A stretch of DNA of 30,074 bases from Bacteroidales bacterium GP2 (GCA_001701115.1 DAAJ01000069.1:1-30074), one strand, 5' to 3'; positions 16,465-25,553 are shown, numbered from the stretch's first letter. The notes: generated by a model from the letters alone, not told the origin. Made by a program: numbers and translations.

Positions 16465-17183
16465 AGATGTAAATAAAAATCTTTTGTGAGGTTTATATAA
16501 TCGTTTGAATATTCGCCGCTTTCATTCCGGATTTGCAATGAATCCACGCGGGTTTCGCACAGTGGTTTGCTAAGGAGCCATAATATCCGCTTGGGGCTTT
16601 TGCCGGGCACGGTGCGGACAAATGTTTTTCTTGCCACATACATCCGGTGCATCACAGCCGCAAAGTCAATATCTTTTTCCCTGTCGGCAGGGGAGATGAA
16701 GGCAAGCATTCCGCAGCAATCAAGAGCACCCGCGCTCAATTTGATGAGATTCTCGAAGCTTAGGCTCCCTTCATGCCTTGCTGTAGTACGGTCATCAGTG
16801 CCACATTTCAATGAATCAGCGAAAAAAGGCGGATTGCTTACTATAAGCTGCGGTTTAAAGCCAGCGAGCTCCATCTCCGTGGCATCACCGGCAATGATTT
16901 GTATGTTATTGGCAAAAATGCTTTCACTTACATTGCTTTCAGCCTCTTTGGCTGCGGCATCCGAAATCTCTATTCCGTAAATTTGCGCTACGCCTCTCTG
17001 TGCGAGCATAAGGGAAATCAATCCCGTGCCGCATCCAACATCCACTGCACGCTCTATTCCTGAAACCGGAACCCATGCTCCCAAAAGCACTCCGTCAGTG
17101 CCGATTTTCATTGCACCGGCACTGTCCCGCACACTAAATTCCTTGAAGCGGAAAAACGATTCTCGGTTTCGATTGTTTCCCAT
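16461..17183 (-). CDS. trmN6: tRNA1(Val) (adenine37-N6)-methyltransferase-like protein
   Basis: The family methylates A37 of tRNA-Val using S-adenosylmethionine. Early segments FRFKEFSVRDS and AMKIGTDGVLLGAW are typical of TrmN6 (YfiC). The SAM-binding DVGCGTG is at about 48-54 and the N6-adenine NPPF motif at about 117-120 of the form starting at 17183. The frame also has an ATG at 17210, adding nine residues (249 aa in all). I prefer 17183 because the preceding residues are not family-like. A TACTTTTG box on the - strand (17189-17196) would place transcription right at the ATG, so that promoter is doubtful or the message is leaderless. It is coupled to the CPBP gene. Confidence 0.88.
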   Translation of the reverse strand: MGNNRNRESFFRFKEFSVRDSAGAMKIGTDGVLLGAWVPVSGIERAVDVGCGTGLISLMLAQRGVAQIYGIEISDAAAKEAESNVSESIFANNIQIIAGDATEMELAGFKPQLIVSNPPFFADSLKCGTDDRTTARHEGSLSFENLIKLSAGALDCCGMLAFISPADREKDIDFAAVMHRMYVARKTFVRTVPGKSPKRILWLLSKPLCETRVDSLQIRNESGEYSNDYINLTKDFYLHL

Positions 17184-17210
17184 ATATACAAAAGTACCTA
17201 CATTTTTCAT

Positions 17211-17218
17211 TATATTTG
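17211..17218 (+). promoter_or_regulatory. candidate -7 box of the engB promoter
   Basis: TATATTTG matches TAnnTTTG and lies 29 bases before the engB ATG. No convincing -33 TTTG is found at the right distance, so this is a half promoter only. Confidence 0.4.
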
Positions 17219-17247
17219 CAAAACTCTAACCAAAAACTGAAATAAAC

Positions 17248-17850
17248 ATGAATATTAATAGCGCACGCTTTGTCATAAGCAATACCGATGTAGCAAAATG
17301 CCCGGATACAAAACTGCACGAATATGCGTTCATTGGAAGGTCTAATGTCGGCAAGTCTTCACTTATAAATATGCTTACCGGAAGGAAAGGTCTCGCCATG
17401 ACCTCTGCCACTCCGGGAAAAACATTGCTTATCAACCATTTCCTGATTAACGACTCCTTTTATATCGTTGACCTTCCCGGTTACGGTTATGCAAGCAGGG
17501 GAAAAGACACCAGGGAACAGTTGCGTAAAATAATTGAGAGCTACATTCTCAACCGCCCGCAGATGACAAACCTGTTTGTGCTTGTGGACATCCGGCATGA
17601 GCCGCAGAAAATCGACCTTGATTTTATGGCATGGCTGGGTGAAAATGAAGTGCCGTTTGCTATAATATTCACTAAAGCGGACAAGCTCGGACCGGAAGCC
17701 GGACGAAAGAAAGTTGCGGAGTATTGCGAAAAGTTGCTTGAGCAGTGGGAAGCACTGCCCCCGATGTTCGTTACAAGCAGCGAGAAAAGCACCGGTAGGG
17801 TAGAACTCCTGGATTATATAGAGGAACTCAACAAATTGCCTGTTGAGTAA
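17248..17850 (+). CDS. engB: ribosome biogenesis GTP-binding protein EngB/YsxC
   Basis: This is a small essential GTPase that helps late assembly of the large ribosomal subunit. The G1 loop is GRSNVGKSS (30-38), G2 lies in TSATPGKT, G3 is DLPGYG and G4 is TKADK. The C-terminal VTSSEKSTGR segment is the G5 region. Length 200 aa is normal. It is divergent from the methyltransferase gene and followed after 58 bases by a small gene. Confidence 0.97.
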   Translation: MNINSARFVISNTDVAKCPDTKLHEYAFIGRSNVGKSSLINMLTGRKGLAMTSATPGKTLLINHFLINDSFYIVDLPGYGYASRGKDTREQLRKIIESYILNRPQMTNLFVLVDIRHEPQKIDLDFMAWLGENEVPFAIIFTKADKLGPEAGRKKVAEYCEKLLEQWEALPPMFVTSSEKSTGRVELLDYIEELNKLPVE

Positions 17851-17908
17851 ACCAAAATCGTTTCACAGGCGTTTACCAATAAAACAACTAACAAAAAACA
17901 TCAACATT

Positions 17909-18064
17909 ATGGACACTAAGAAAGATTTTAAAGCCACTCCCGAACAGGCTATGGAGTATCCCGGTGTAGCACTCAATGATGCTGACAACAACAAGGACAC
18001 CGAATGCTTGCAGAAGCAGAGCACCAAGGATTTGAATAACAATCCCCGCAACAACGATCTCTGA
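17909..18064 (+). CDS. 51-aa hydrophilic protein of unknown function
   Basis: I do not recognise it. The product begins MDTKKDFKATPEQAMEYPG and ends in an Asn/Asp-rich tail with NNNPRNNDL. It has no membrane segment and one cysteine. I choose the ATG at 17909; the same frame is open up to 17843, but those residues overlap the end of engB and look like non-coding sequence. A clear terminator follows 23 bases later, which supports a real transcript ending here. It could be a small conserved Bacteroidales protein. It looks disordered. Confidence 0.5.
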   Translation: MDTKKDFKATPEQAMEYPGVALNDADNNKDTECLQKQSTKDLNNNPRNNDL

Positions 18065-18087
18065 TTCGCGGAATCTTGAAGGAATTT

Positions 18088-18130
18088 ATACCGCACGAGC
18101 CAACTTTTACCGGCTGTGCGGTATTTTTGT
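18088..18130 (+). terminator. terminator after engB and the 51-aa gene
   Basis: A nine-base stem pairs ATACCGCAC (18088-18096) with GTGCGGTAT (18116-18124), extended by GCC/GGC, and is followed by a T-rich run. Confidence 0.85.
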
Positions 18131-18139
18131 TTTCTCGTA

Positions 18140-18170
18140 TTGCAAGCACTTGAATAATTATTTACCTTTG
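18140..18170 (+). promoter_or_regulatory. promoter of the RSH gene, giving an almost leaderless mRNA
   Basis: TACCTTTG (18163-18170) is a perfect -7 box and TTGC (18140-18143) lies 19 bases upstream. Transcription should start around 18174-18179, essentially at the ATG at 18179. The GTG at 18170 is the last base of the box plus two, so it cannot be the start if this promoter is used. Confidence 0.6.
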
Positions 18171-18178
18171 TGGTTCTT

Positions 18179-20377
18179 ATGGATAAAAGATTATTCAGCG
18201 ATAAAGAAATAAAGGCATTGCCTTCGCTTGTTAAGGAAACCATAGCGTTAAGCTCAGAGGTGCTGGGCGCTGAGGACAGGAAAAAAATTGTTTCAGCCTT
18301 GTCGGTTCTTGATGTGGATTCTCCGAATGTGAGAGACACATTCGGACGCAGCAATATTTTCCACTACCTCAGTTCGGTTAAGCTGCTGTGTGATGAAATA
18401 GGCGCGGACAGGAGCATGATTGTTGCAATGATGCTTACCCCGCTATGCCGTGCCGGCAAGCTTGACCCTAATGAAGCCGAGGAGCAATGGGGAGAGGATG
18501 TTGCAAAGTTGCTCACGGGATTGCTGAAGGTTGCAGGGCTGTATGATCGTGGTGTTGTTGGTGTAAGCGAGAATTTCCGTAACCTTCTCATGACTTTTGC
18601 AAGTGACATCAGGGTCATAATCATAAAAATAGTGGAGTGCACTGTTACGATGCGCGCCATCAACCATCATCCTGATGAAGCAAAAGTGCGCCAGTCTGCT
18701 TTTGAGGCTAAAAGCCTCTATGCTCCGATTGCCCACCGACTTGGGTTGTACCATATTAAAGGAGAGCTTGAGGATTTGTCGCTAAAATACACCAGTCGAG
18801 ATATTTACACGCGCATAGCCCGCAAGCTCAACGAAACCAAGGCAAGCCGTGACGCATATATTGCCGATTTTATAGCGCCGGTTAAAGCAGAACTTGAAAA
18901 GCAGGGGCTTAAGTTTGAAATCAAAGGTCGCACAAAATCCATATCCTCAATATGGAACAAGATTCAGAAGCAGCACATTGACCTTGAGCATATTTATGAC
19001 CTTTTTGCAATCAGGGTAATCCTTGATGTGCCGGAAGATAAGGAGCGCAGCGAATGCTGGCTGGCGTATTCCATCGTCACCGATATGTATCAGCCAAACC
19101 CTGCAAGGCTTAAAGACTGGCTGAGCATCCCTAAAAGCAATGGATATGAATCGCTTCATATCACTGTGCGTGGACCGCAATCAAAATGGGTTGAAGTGCA
19201 GATACGCACAAAACGCATGGATGAAATTGCGGAGAGGGGAGTTGCTGCGCATTGGAAATATAAAGGCATCAAGAGCGAGAACAACCTTGACACATGGATG
19301 AACCGTGTCCGTGAAATAATAGAGGGCACTGAATCAGGACCGCTTGAGCTCATGAAAGAGTTTAAGATGGACATTTATGATGAAGAGGTGTTTGTTTTCA
19401 CTCCTAAAGGTGATTTGTATAAGTTGCCTCTTGGAGCAACTGTGCTTGATTTCGCTTTCAACATCCATTCGCGTATAGGATGCACCTGCACAGGAGGCAA
19501 GGTTAACGGGCGCACAAGGAAGATAAACCATAAGTTGCGCAGCGGAGACACTGTAGAGATTATTACTTCCGCAAACCAGCTGCCTAAACTTGATTGGCTC
19601 AACTTCGTAGTAACTTCAAAAGCGAGGTCTAAAATTCGCCAAAGCATCAATGAGCAGAATAGCAAAGTTGCTGACTTGGGCAAAGAATTGCTTCACCGCA
19701 GATGCAAGAACAGGAAGATTGAACTTGAGGAAGCCGCCCTGATGAAGCTCATTAAAAAGATGGGCTACAAAACGGTCACAGACTTTTTCAGCGAAATCGG
19801 CAAGGAAAACCTTGACCCGTCTGATGTGATTACCGCATATCTTGCTCAGGAAGAGAAGCAGGAAGCTGTTGCGGAAGCGCGCTCGGCAGAGGAATTTACC
19901 CTTCAGAAGAATAATGAGGAGGACAGCACCTCCGATATTCTTGTCATAGGCGACAATATCAAAGGTGTTAACTACCGCATGGCTAAATGCTGCAACCCTA
20001 TTTATGGTGACGATGTGTTTGGATTCATCTCGGCAGAAGGTGTAATCAAGATTCACCGCCGGGATTGCCCCAATGCCGTAAATATAAAGAGCCGGTATCC
20101 GTACCGCGTAATAAATACGCGATGGAGCGGAAAAGCCGGGCAGCAGTTCTCGGTAGTCCTCCAGGTGGTTGGGCACGATGACATAGGTATTGTAACCAAC
20201 ATTTCGTCAATCCTCAACAAGGAGCCTAATGTATCCCTCCGTGGCATATCCATTGACAGCCATGACGGAATGTTTAGCGGCAATCTCACCATAGGCATTA
20301 GCGATACAGCCGCATTGAAAAATATAATCAAGAAAATTAAAACAGTAAAAGGAGTCAAAGATGTACAACGTATTTAA
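18179..20377 (+). CDS. RelA/SpoT homolog, probably (p)ppGpp synthetase only
   Basis: Long RSH proteins make and, in some cases, degrade the alarmone (p)ppGpp. The hydrolase half has lost key residues: H62 remains, but the HD pair is T87-P88 and the later aspartate is E153. The synthetase half looks intact, with GRTKSISSIWNKI (250-262), D274 in IYDLFAIR, GYESLH (322-327) and E339 in VEVQIRT. A TGS domain follows at about 403-445, then a zinc-finger region with KCCNP and a C-terminal ACT domain. I choose the ATG at 18179 (732 aa) over the GTG at 18170, which lies in the promoter. It overlaps the lipoprotein gene by 17 bases. Confidence 0.92.
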   Translation: MDKRLFSDKEIKALPSLVKETIALSSEVLGAEDRKKIVSALSVLDVDSPNVRDTFGRSNIFHYLSSVKLLCDEIGADRSMIVAMMLTPLCRAGKLDPNEAEEQWGEDVAKLLTGLLKVAGLYDRGVVGVSENFRNLLMTFASDIRVIIIKIVECTVTMRAINHHPDEAKVRQSAFEAKSLYAPIAHRLGLYHIKGELEDLSLKYTSRDIYTRIARKLNETKASRDAYIADFIAPVKAELEKQGLKFEIKGRTKSISSIWNKIQKQHIDLEHIYDLFAIRVILDVPEDKERSECWLAYSIVTDMYQPNPARLKDWLSIPKSNGYESLHITVRGPQSKWVEVQIRTKRMDEIAERGVAAHWKYKGIKSENNLDTWMNRVREIIEGTESGPLELMKEFKMDIYDEEVFVFTPKGDLYKLPLGATVLDFAFNIHSRIGCTCTGGKVNGRTRKINHKLRSGDTVEIITSANQLPKLDWLNFVVTSKARSKIRQSINEQNSKVADLGKELLHRRCKNRKIELEEAALMKLIKKMGYKTVTDFFSEIGKENLDPSDVITAYLAQEEKQEAVAEARSAEEFTLQKNNEEDSTSDILVIGDNIKGVNYRMAKCCNPIYGDDVFGFISAEGVIKIHRRDCPNAVNIKSRYPYRVINTRWSGKAGQQFSVVLQVVGHDDIGIVTNISSILNKEPNVSLRGISIDSHDGMFSGNLTIGISDTAALKNIIKKIKTVKGVKDVQRI

Positions 20378-21200
20378 CCGTATTCTCATATCTGCATCAG
20401 TGCTGACGGTTGCCGCTCTTGCGTCATGTGGCGATTCACAAGAGAAAGAGGCAAAGGAATGCCTTCAGCTTGCCGAGCTACAGTTCCAGAATGAACAGTT
20501 CGATTCCGCTCTCGCTACTCTGGACACTCTGGACTCACGGTATGTCAAAGAAGTGCCTGTTCGCCGTGAAGGATTGCGCTTGCGTCCCCGTATCATCGAG
20601 CAGATGTCGCTGCGCCAGCTTGAAACAGTCGACCGTCAGCTTGCCGAGCTGATTATAGAGAGCGACAAGTTCAAGGAATCGCTCAAGCATGTGCCGGATG
20701 CGTTTGAGGGTTATTATACCACAGCGGAGCTTGCAGGAAAAGTTCTGGCTGAGAAATCGGGGCTATATGCCAGAATGACTACCGACGGCTTGTTTACGGT
20801 AGTAGCGTCATCAACAAAAAGCGCGCTCAGCGAGGGTGTTTCCTTGAGCGCTTCAGGCTCTTCTGTGGCAACTCCGGCAGTTCCCCATGATGGTGAGCGA
20901 AACGATAGGAGCAGGGGAGTTGAAATAATCAATTTCATGCCAGGTGAGTGCGATACACTCGGCACATTCGCTCAGGCGCATCTTGGTGAACCTATCACCC
21001 TTACCTTTAATGGCGCTAAATCCTATTCGATGCCTCTGCCGGCTGAGCAGGCGCAAGCGTTGGCAAAAGTTCATGCTGCAAGTAAAGTTTTCTCAGCGTT
21101 GCGGCGTACCCAGAACGAAAAGAACCGCCTTGAGAAGCAGCTCCAGATTGCCCGCAGCCAGCAGGCGCGAACCTTTGACGAATCCGCAGCGAAAGAATAA
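20361..21200 (+). CDS. predicted lipoprotein with C-terminal coiled coil, unknown function
   Basis: The N-terminus is a signal peptide ending in the lipobox LASC with C23 as the lipidated residue, so the product should sit on the outer or inner membrane facing the periplasm. Residues about 30-70 resemble a TPR-like helical repeat (LQLAELQFQNEQFDSALATL). The middle is low-complexity Ser/Ala-rich, and residues about 240-270 look like a basic coiled coil. I do not recognise the family. The ATG lies inside the RSH gene (17-base overlap) behind AAAAGGAG, so the two are translationally coupled. A tie between alarmone synthesis and this lipoprotein is inference from position only. Confidence 0.8.
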   Translation: MYNVFNRILISASVLTVAALASCGDSQEKEAKECLQLAELQFQNEQFDSALATLDTLDSRYVKEVPVRREGLRLRPRIIEQMSLRQLETVDRQLAELIIESDKFKESLKHVPDAFEGYYTTAELAGKVLAEKSGLYARMTTDGLFTVVASSTKSALSEGVSLSASGSSVATPAVPHDGERNDRSRGVEIINFMPGECDTLGTFAQAHLGEPITLTFNGAKSYSMPLPAEQAQALAKVHAASKVFSALRRTQNEKNRLEKQLQIARSQQARTFDESAAKE

Positions 21201-21223
21201 GCAAACCACTGTTGCTATACAAA

Positions 21224-21260
21224 AAAATCCGGCACTACCATTACAGTAATGCCGGATTTT
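21224..21260. terminator. bidirectional terminator between the lipoprotein and tolC-like genes
   Basis: An 11-base stem (21224-21234 with 21250-21260) has A residues on the left and T residues on the right. It can serve both convergent transcripts. Confidence 0.9.
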
Positions 21261-21279
21261 CTTTATCAGTCAGTTTATG

Positions 21280-22467
21280 TCAGTCAAGCATTGCAAGCCG
21301 GTTAAGGCGAGCCATAACAAGGTAATACTGATACTGCACATCTATGAACTCACGCTTTGCGTCTGCGAAATAATTCAATTCCCCGAGGTATTCAAGGAGA
21401 GTCATCTGCCCTGCGGCAAATGCTTTTTTCAATAACTTGAGGTTGTCCTCTTTCTCAAATATATGCTTGTACTCTTCAATTTCTTTGAATAGGCTGAGAG
21501 CCTGTCCCCGTTCCGACTTAAGGGTTGCCACCTCCTGCAGCGCAGCAAGTATTGCATCGGTTTCAGCGGCTTCAGCACGCAGCTTTGCGGCTCTTACTGT
21601 GCCTCTTGATGAGAACAGGGGGATGGATATGCCTGCGGTAACGCCATGCCATTTGTCAACCACTTCATTCTCGTAAGTGTAGCCGATGCTGAAACCGGGC
21701 AATAGCGCCCTGCTTTCAGCTTTTGCAATTGCCTTAGCCGATATGGCATTCTCCTTCGCTTCAAAAATGCTTGGATTAGCTTCTGTGAGCAACTCCTCAT
21801 ATTTGTTTTCGGGCAAAAGCACCTCATTCGGGAAATCTACGAGTTGTGCTGCTATATCATCAACATTTTTGCCACAAAGTGCCTCAAGCGCTGAAATAGC
21901 AGTGATTATGGAGCGTTTGTCTGCTGCAAGCTGCTTGGCAATCGCAATCCGCTCAATCTCAAGCTTGTTAAGGTCAAGGCGGGTGATGTCGCCATTATCC
22001 GCTCCTTTCCTTATCACCTCAATCATTTGAGAAATGGTGTCATTGAGGGCATTTGACAGCTCTGTATTGCGTTTGGCAACCACAATGTCAATCATAGCCT
22101 GCTTTATTTCAAGTGTCTTTGCTATGAGGGTGGAGCGTTCGGCGGCAGCAAGCGCTCTTCCTGTAGCCTCGATGCCTTTGCGACGTGCGGCGTAAGCACC
22201 GGGCCAGTCCATCGACTGGCTCACGCTCACGTTCCATTTATTTATCGTTTCTCCTTCACCCCAAAGGTATCCGGCTTCCGCTTCGAGTGGAGGAAGGCTG
22301 TTTGCTCCTTTTATCTCCTCGATAGTGGCTTGGTTTGAAAGCTTCGCAGATTTCATTGTAAGGCTTTCCGATGCGAGTGCCTTTGCCGTTGAGTTGAAGT
22401 CAAAAGCTTTAGCATAAGAAGCACTGATCACTATCAGTAGAGCCGACGCTGCTGTTTTTATCGTCAT
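21280..22467 (-). CDS. TolC-family outer membrane channel of a metal efflux system
   Basis: The protein starts with a signal peptide (cleavage after about residue 21, AKAF) and consists mainly of long helices with two repeats, as in CusC/CzcC/TolC channels that span the periplasm and outer membrane. Typical segments are SLPPLEAEAGYLWGEG, SVSQSMDWPG and, in the second half, GITAGISIPLFSSRG-like (GVTAGISIPLF). Length 395 aa is on the short side for the family (about 420-460). Its ATG overlaps the RND pump stop by 4 bases, so it is the last gene of the operon. No lipobox is present, unlike CusC. Confidence 0.9.
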   Translation of the reverse strand: MTIKTAASALLIVISASYAKAFDFNSTAKALASESLTMKSAKLSNQATIEEIKGANSLPPLEAEAGYLWGEGETINKWNVSVSQSMDWPGAYAARRKGIEATGRALAAAERSTLIAKTLEIKQAMIDIVVAKRNTELSNALNDTISQMIEVIRKGADNGDITRLDLNKLEIERIAIAKQLAADKRSIITAISALEALCGKNVDDIAAQLVDFPNEVLLPENKYEELLTEANPSIFEAKENAISAKAIAKAESRALLPGFSIGYTYENEVVDKWHGVTAGISIPLFSSRGTVRAAKLRAEAAETDAILAALQEVATLKSERGQALSLFKEIEEYKHIFEKEDNLKLLKKAFAAGQMTLLEYLGELNYFADAKREFIDVQYQYYLVMARLNRLAMLD

Positions 22468-25400
22468 TGGTTATCTTTATTTTTCGTTTGGCTTAAATAA
22501 TATATAATCGGCACTACAAAGATATTCAAAATCGTAGAGGTTACCAAACCACCAAGAATCACTATGGCAAGCGGTGACTGGATTTCATTGCCTGGTTCAG
22601 AGCCACGCAAAGCGAGCGGGATAAGCGCAAGCGCCGATGTCAGCGCAGTCATTATAATCGGGTTAAGTCGGTCCGTTGAGCCTTCTTTGATAGTGTCCAT
22701 CAGTGATTTGCCCTCTTTTCTCAGGGCATTGTAGCGCGACATGAGCAGCATGCCGTTTCGCGTGGATATGCCAAGCAGTGAAATAAAACCGATGATAGCC
22801 GGAATATTCAGTTCGCCGGAAGTGATCTTAAGCAGGAATATGCCTCCAATCATGGCAAGTGGCATATTCAGCAAAATAATCAGTGACTGCGAAAGGTTCT
22901 TGTATTCCTGGTAGAGGAGCAGGAGGATAATCACGAGCGCGCCAAGTGAGGCAATGGCGAGTGTGCGTGATGCAGCCGCTTCGCTTTCAAACTGCCCTCC
23001 GTAAGTGATATGGTAGCCTTCGGGAAGCTTGATTTCCTTGTCGATAGCATCCTTTATGTCATTGACGGCGCCACGAAGGTCGCGCCCGTCGACATTCGCT
23101 GATACAACGAGCCGGCGGCTGACATTTTCCCTGTTGATTGTATTTGGACCTGTGGTTGAAACAATGTCCGCAACGTAGCTCAGCGGAATATTTCCCATCG
23201 GTGAAGCAATCATCAGGTCGCCGAGCTTGTCAAGGCTTGAGCGGGAATCATCCTCCAGCTTAAGGGTAAGGTCGTAAGGCATTCCTTTCACATATACCTG
23301 TGACACAACCTCGCCTCCAATCATAGTGGAAATATAGTTGTTAAATTCAGCGTTGGTAATGCCGTAACGTGCAAGCATCTCACGGCGCGGGCGAATGTCA
23401 ATCTGCGGTCTGCCTGTCTGCTGCTCCACATTAACATCCACAATTCCCGACACCTCTTTGGATAGCGTTTTTATTTTATTGCCGATGTTGTGAAGTTTTT
23501 CAAGGTCGTCGCCAAATATCTTGATAGCAATCTGTGCCTCGGTGCCTGAAAGCATCGCATCTATTCGGTGGCTGATAGGCTGTCCGATTTCAATGTTTGT
23601 GCCAGGAATTTCGCTGAGTTTGTGGCGCAGTTCCCTCACGAGTTCCGCTTTGGAGCGTTTGCCGAGAGTGTATGGCGCTTCAATCTCCGAAACATTCACA
23701 CCCAGGGAATGCTCGTCAAGTTCAGCGCGACCTGTTTTACGCGCAACAGTTTTGATTTCCGGCTCGGCAAGTATTATTTTCTCTGCAATAGTGCCGATAC
23801 GCTCACTCTCTTCAAGCGATATGCCCGGAAGTGTGCTGACATTAATAGTGAGTGAGCCTTCATTGAACGGAGGCAGGAAGCTGCGCCCAAGTGTAAAGAA
23901 AACTATTATTGCCGCGATGAACAGGGCGGCAGTGCCGCCAAGCACGCTTTTCCTGTTGTTCATGCACCAGCGCAATGATTTGGCGTATCCGGCTTTAAGA
24001 TGCCTTGCAGCCCATGGGTCTTTGCCCTCGTTATCCTGGTTCTTTCCTTTGAGCAGATAGCTGCATAACACCGGGGTAACAGTCAGCGCAACAATTGTTG
24101 AAGCGGCAAGAGCTACAATGAATGATATTCCGAGCGGTTTAAGCATTCTGCCTTCAATGCCGCTGAGGAAAAAGAGGGGCAGGAAGCTCGCAATGATGAT
24201 AAGCGATGAATTGAGAATCGGCAGACGCACCTCGCGCGATGCATCATACACAACCTTGATAACGGAGCGTCTTTCATTCTCAGGCAGCAGCGAGTTGTGC
24301 CGCAAACGTTTGTAAACATTCTCCACATCCACAATGGCATCATCCACGAGCGAACCTATGGCGATTGCTATGCCGCCGAGGCTCATGGTGTTTATGCTCA
24401 ATCCAAGCGCATGGAGTATTATTACCGTAACTATAACTGAAAGTGGCAGGGCGATAAGCGAAATAAGGGTTGTGCGCAGGTTCATCAGGAAGAAGAAAAG
24501 CACCACAATGACAAATATCGCTCCCTCAAAAAGGCTCTGCTGGAGGTTGCCGATGGAGCTTTCAATGAATGATGCCTGCTTGAAGATGTCGGTTGCAATA
24601 TGGACATCCTCAGGGAGTGTTTTCTGTTGCTCCGCAAGGGTTTCCTCAATGGTTTTCGTAAGCTCGATTGTGCCTGTGCCGGGCTGCTTTGTCACAGTCA
24701 CGAGCACAGCCGGATTCCCTTCCACAGATGCAGCTCCGAGGCGTGGCTGCTTGGGACCGGTGGTAACGGTTGCTATGTCAGATAGCAACACAATGCCGGT
24801 TTCATCAGCTTTAACAACAGCTTTTGCAATGTCTTCGGTGGAAGTAGTGGAAATATCACCTTTAATAAGGTATTCGTTGCCGTAATCATAGAGAACTCCG
24901 CCAGATGAATTGGCATTCATGTTTTCCACGGCATCTCGCACTTCGCTGAGGGTGACATTGTGGAATTTCATCTTGTCCGGGGAAACCAGCACCTGGTATT
25001 CGGTTTCATCGCCGCCGATAACCGATACCTGGCTCACTCCGCCGAGTGCAAGAATGCGTGGCGACAGGGTGCGGTCGGCAATATTGCGCAATTCGCTCAG
25101 CGAGGTTGAATCAGCGGTGAGACCAATAATTATTATCTCGCCGAGGATTGAGGATTGCGGTCCGAGGGTAGGGGAGCCAACACCGGGAGGAAGCTGCGAT
25201 GCTATTTCCGAGAGCTTTTCATTGACTGTCTGGCGTGCGCGGTACACATCTTCTTTCCAGTCAAATTCAATCCACACAACCGAAAAACCGGTAGCCGAGG
25301 AGGAGCGCACACGGCGCACACCTGACGCACCGTTGAGCGCAGTTTCGATAGGATAGGTAACAGTCTTTTCAATTTCTTCCGGCGCAAAACCGGGAGCCTC

Positions 25401-25553
25401 AGTCATGACAACCACCGTGGGAGCATTCAGGTCGGGGAAAATGTCTACCTCGGTCTGCATGAGCGTATAGCATCCCCAAAGCAGCAGGATGCCGGTAACA
25501 ATAAGCACGCTGACGCGATTTGACAGCGATGCTTTTATAATTCTGTCAAGCAT
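22464..25553 (-). CDS. heavy-metal efflux RND pump (CusA/CzcA family)
   Basis: The protein is an inner-membrane proton-driven exporter of metal ions, working as a trimer with the adaptor and channel. It has the RND layout: one N-terminal membrane helix, a large periplasmic loop, six helices, a second loop and five helices (1029 aa). TM4 has the charged motif SLVDDAIVDVENV needed for proton coupling. The C-terminal RNGMLLMSRYNALR and GSEPGNEIQSPLAIV segments are typical of metal RND pumps. In the periplasmic cleft, aligning by eye, the CusA methionines M623 and M672 correspond to Asn (NEGSLTINVSTLPG) and Val (SLGVNVSE). So copper or silver export is not supported, and substrate remains open. 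Confidence 0.93.
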   Translation of the reverse strand: MLDRIIKASLSNRVSVLIVTGILLLWGCYTLMQTEVDIFPDLNAPTVVVMTEAPGFAPEEIEKTVTYPIETALNGASGVRRVRSSSATGFSVVWIEFDWKEDVYRARQTVNEKLSEIASQLPPGVGSPTLGPQSSILGEIIIIGLTADSTSLSELRNIADRTLSPRILALGGVSQVSVIGGDETEYQVLVSPDKMKFHNVTLSEVRDAVENMNANSSGGVLYDYGNEYLIKGDISTTSTEDIAKAVVKADETGIVLLSDIATVTTGPKQPRLGAASVEGNPAVLVTVTKQPGTGTIELTKTIEETLAEQQKTLPEDVHIATDIFKQASFIESSIGNLQQSLFEGAIFVIVVLFFFLMNLRTTLISLIALPLSVIVTVIILHALGLSINTMSLGGIAIAIGSLVDDAIVDVENVYKRLRHNSLLPENERRSVIKVVYDASREVRLPILNSSLIIIASFLPLFFLSGIEGRMLKPLGISFIVALAASTIVALTVTPVLCSYLLKGKNQDNEGKDPWAARHLKAGYAKSLRWCMNNRKSVLGGTAALFIAAIIVFFTLGRSFLPPFNEGSLTINVSTLPGISLEESERIGTIAEKIILAEPEIKTVARKTGRAELDEHSLGVNVSEIEAPYTLGKRSKAELVRELRHKLSEIPGTNIEIGQPISHRIDAMLSGTEAQIAIKIFGDDLEKLHNIGNKIKTLSKEVSGIVDVNVEQQTGRPQIDIRPRREMLARYGITNAEFNNYISTMIGGEVVSQVYVKGMPYDLTLKLEDDSRSSLDKLGDLMIASPMGNIPLSYVADIVSTTGPNTINRENVSRRLVVSANVDGRDLRGAVNDIKDAIDKEIKLPEGYHITYGGQFESEAAASRTLAIASLGALVIILLLLYQEYKNLSQSLIILLNMPLAMIGGIFLLKITSGELNIPAIIGFISLLGISTRNGMLLMSRYNALRKEGKSLMDTIKEGSTDRLNPIIMTALTSALALIPLALRGSEPGNEIQSPLAIVILGGLVTSTILNIFVVPIIYYLSQTKNKDNQ

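Noticed and set aside
18170..18178. GTG start for the RSH gene
   Set aside because: It lies on the end of the -7 box, so it would not be transcribed from that promoter; the ATG at 18179 is preferred.
23521..25356. Long open frames opposite the RND pump
   Set aside because: Composition is typical of antisense frames of a GC-richer membrane gene, and no start signals were seen.
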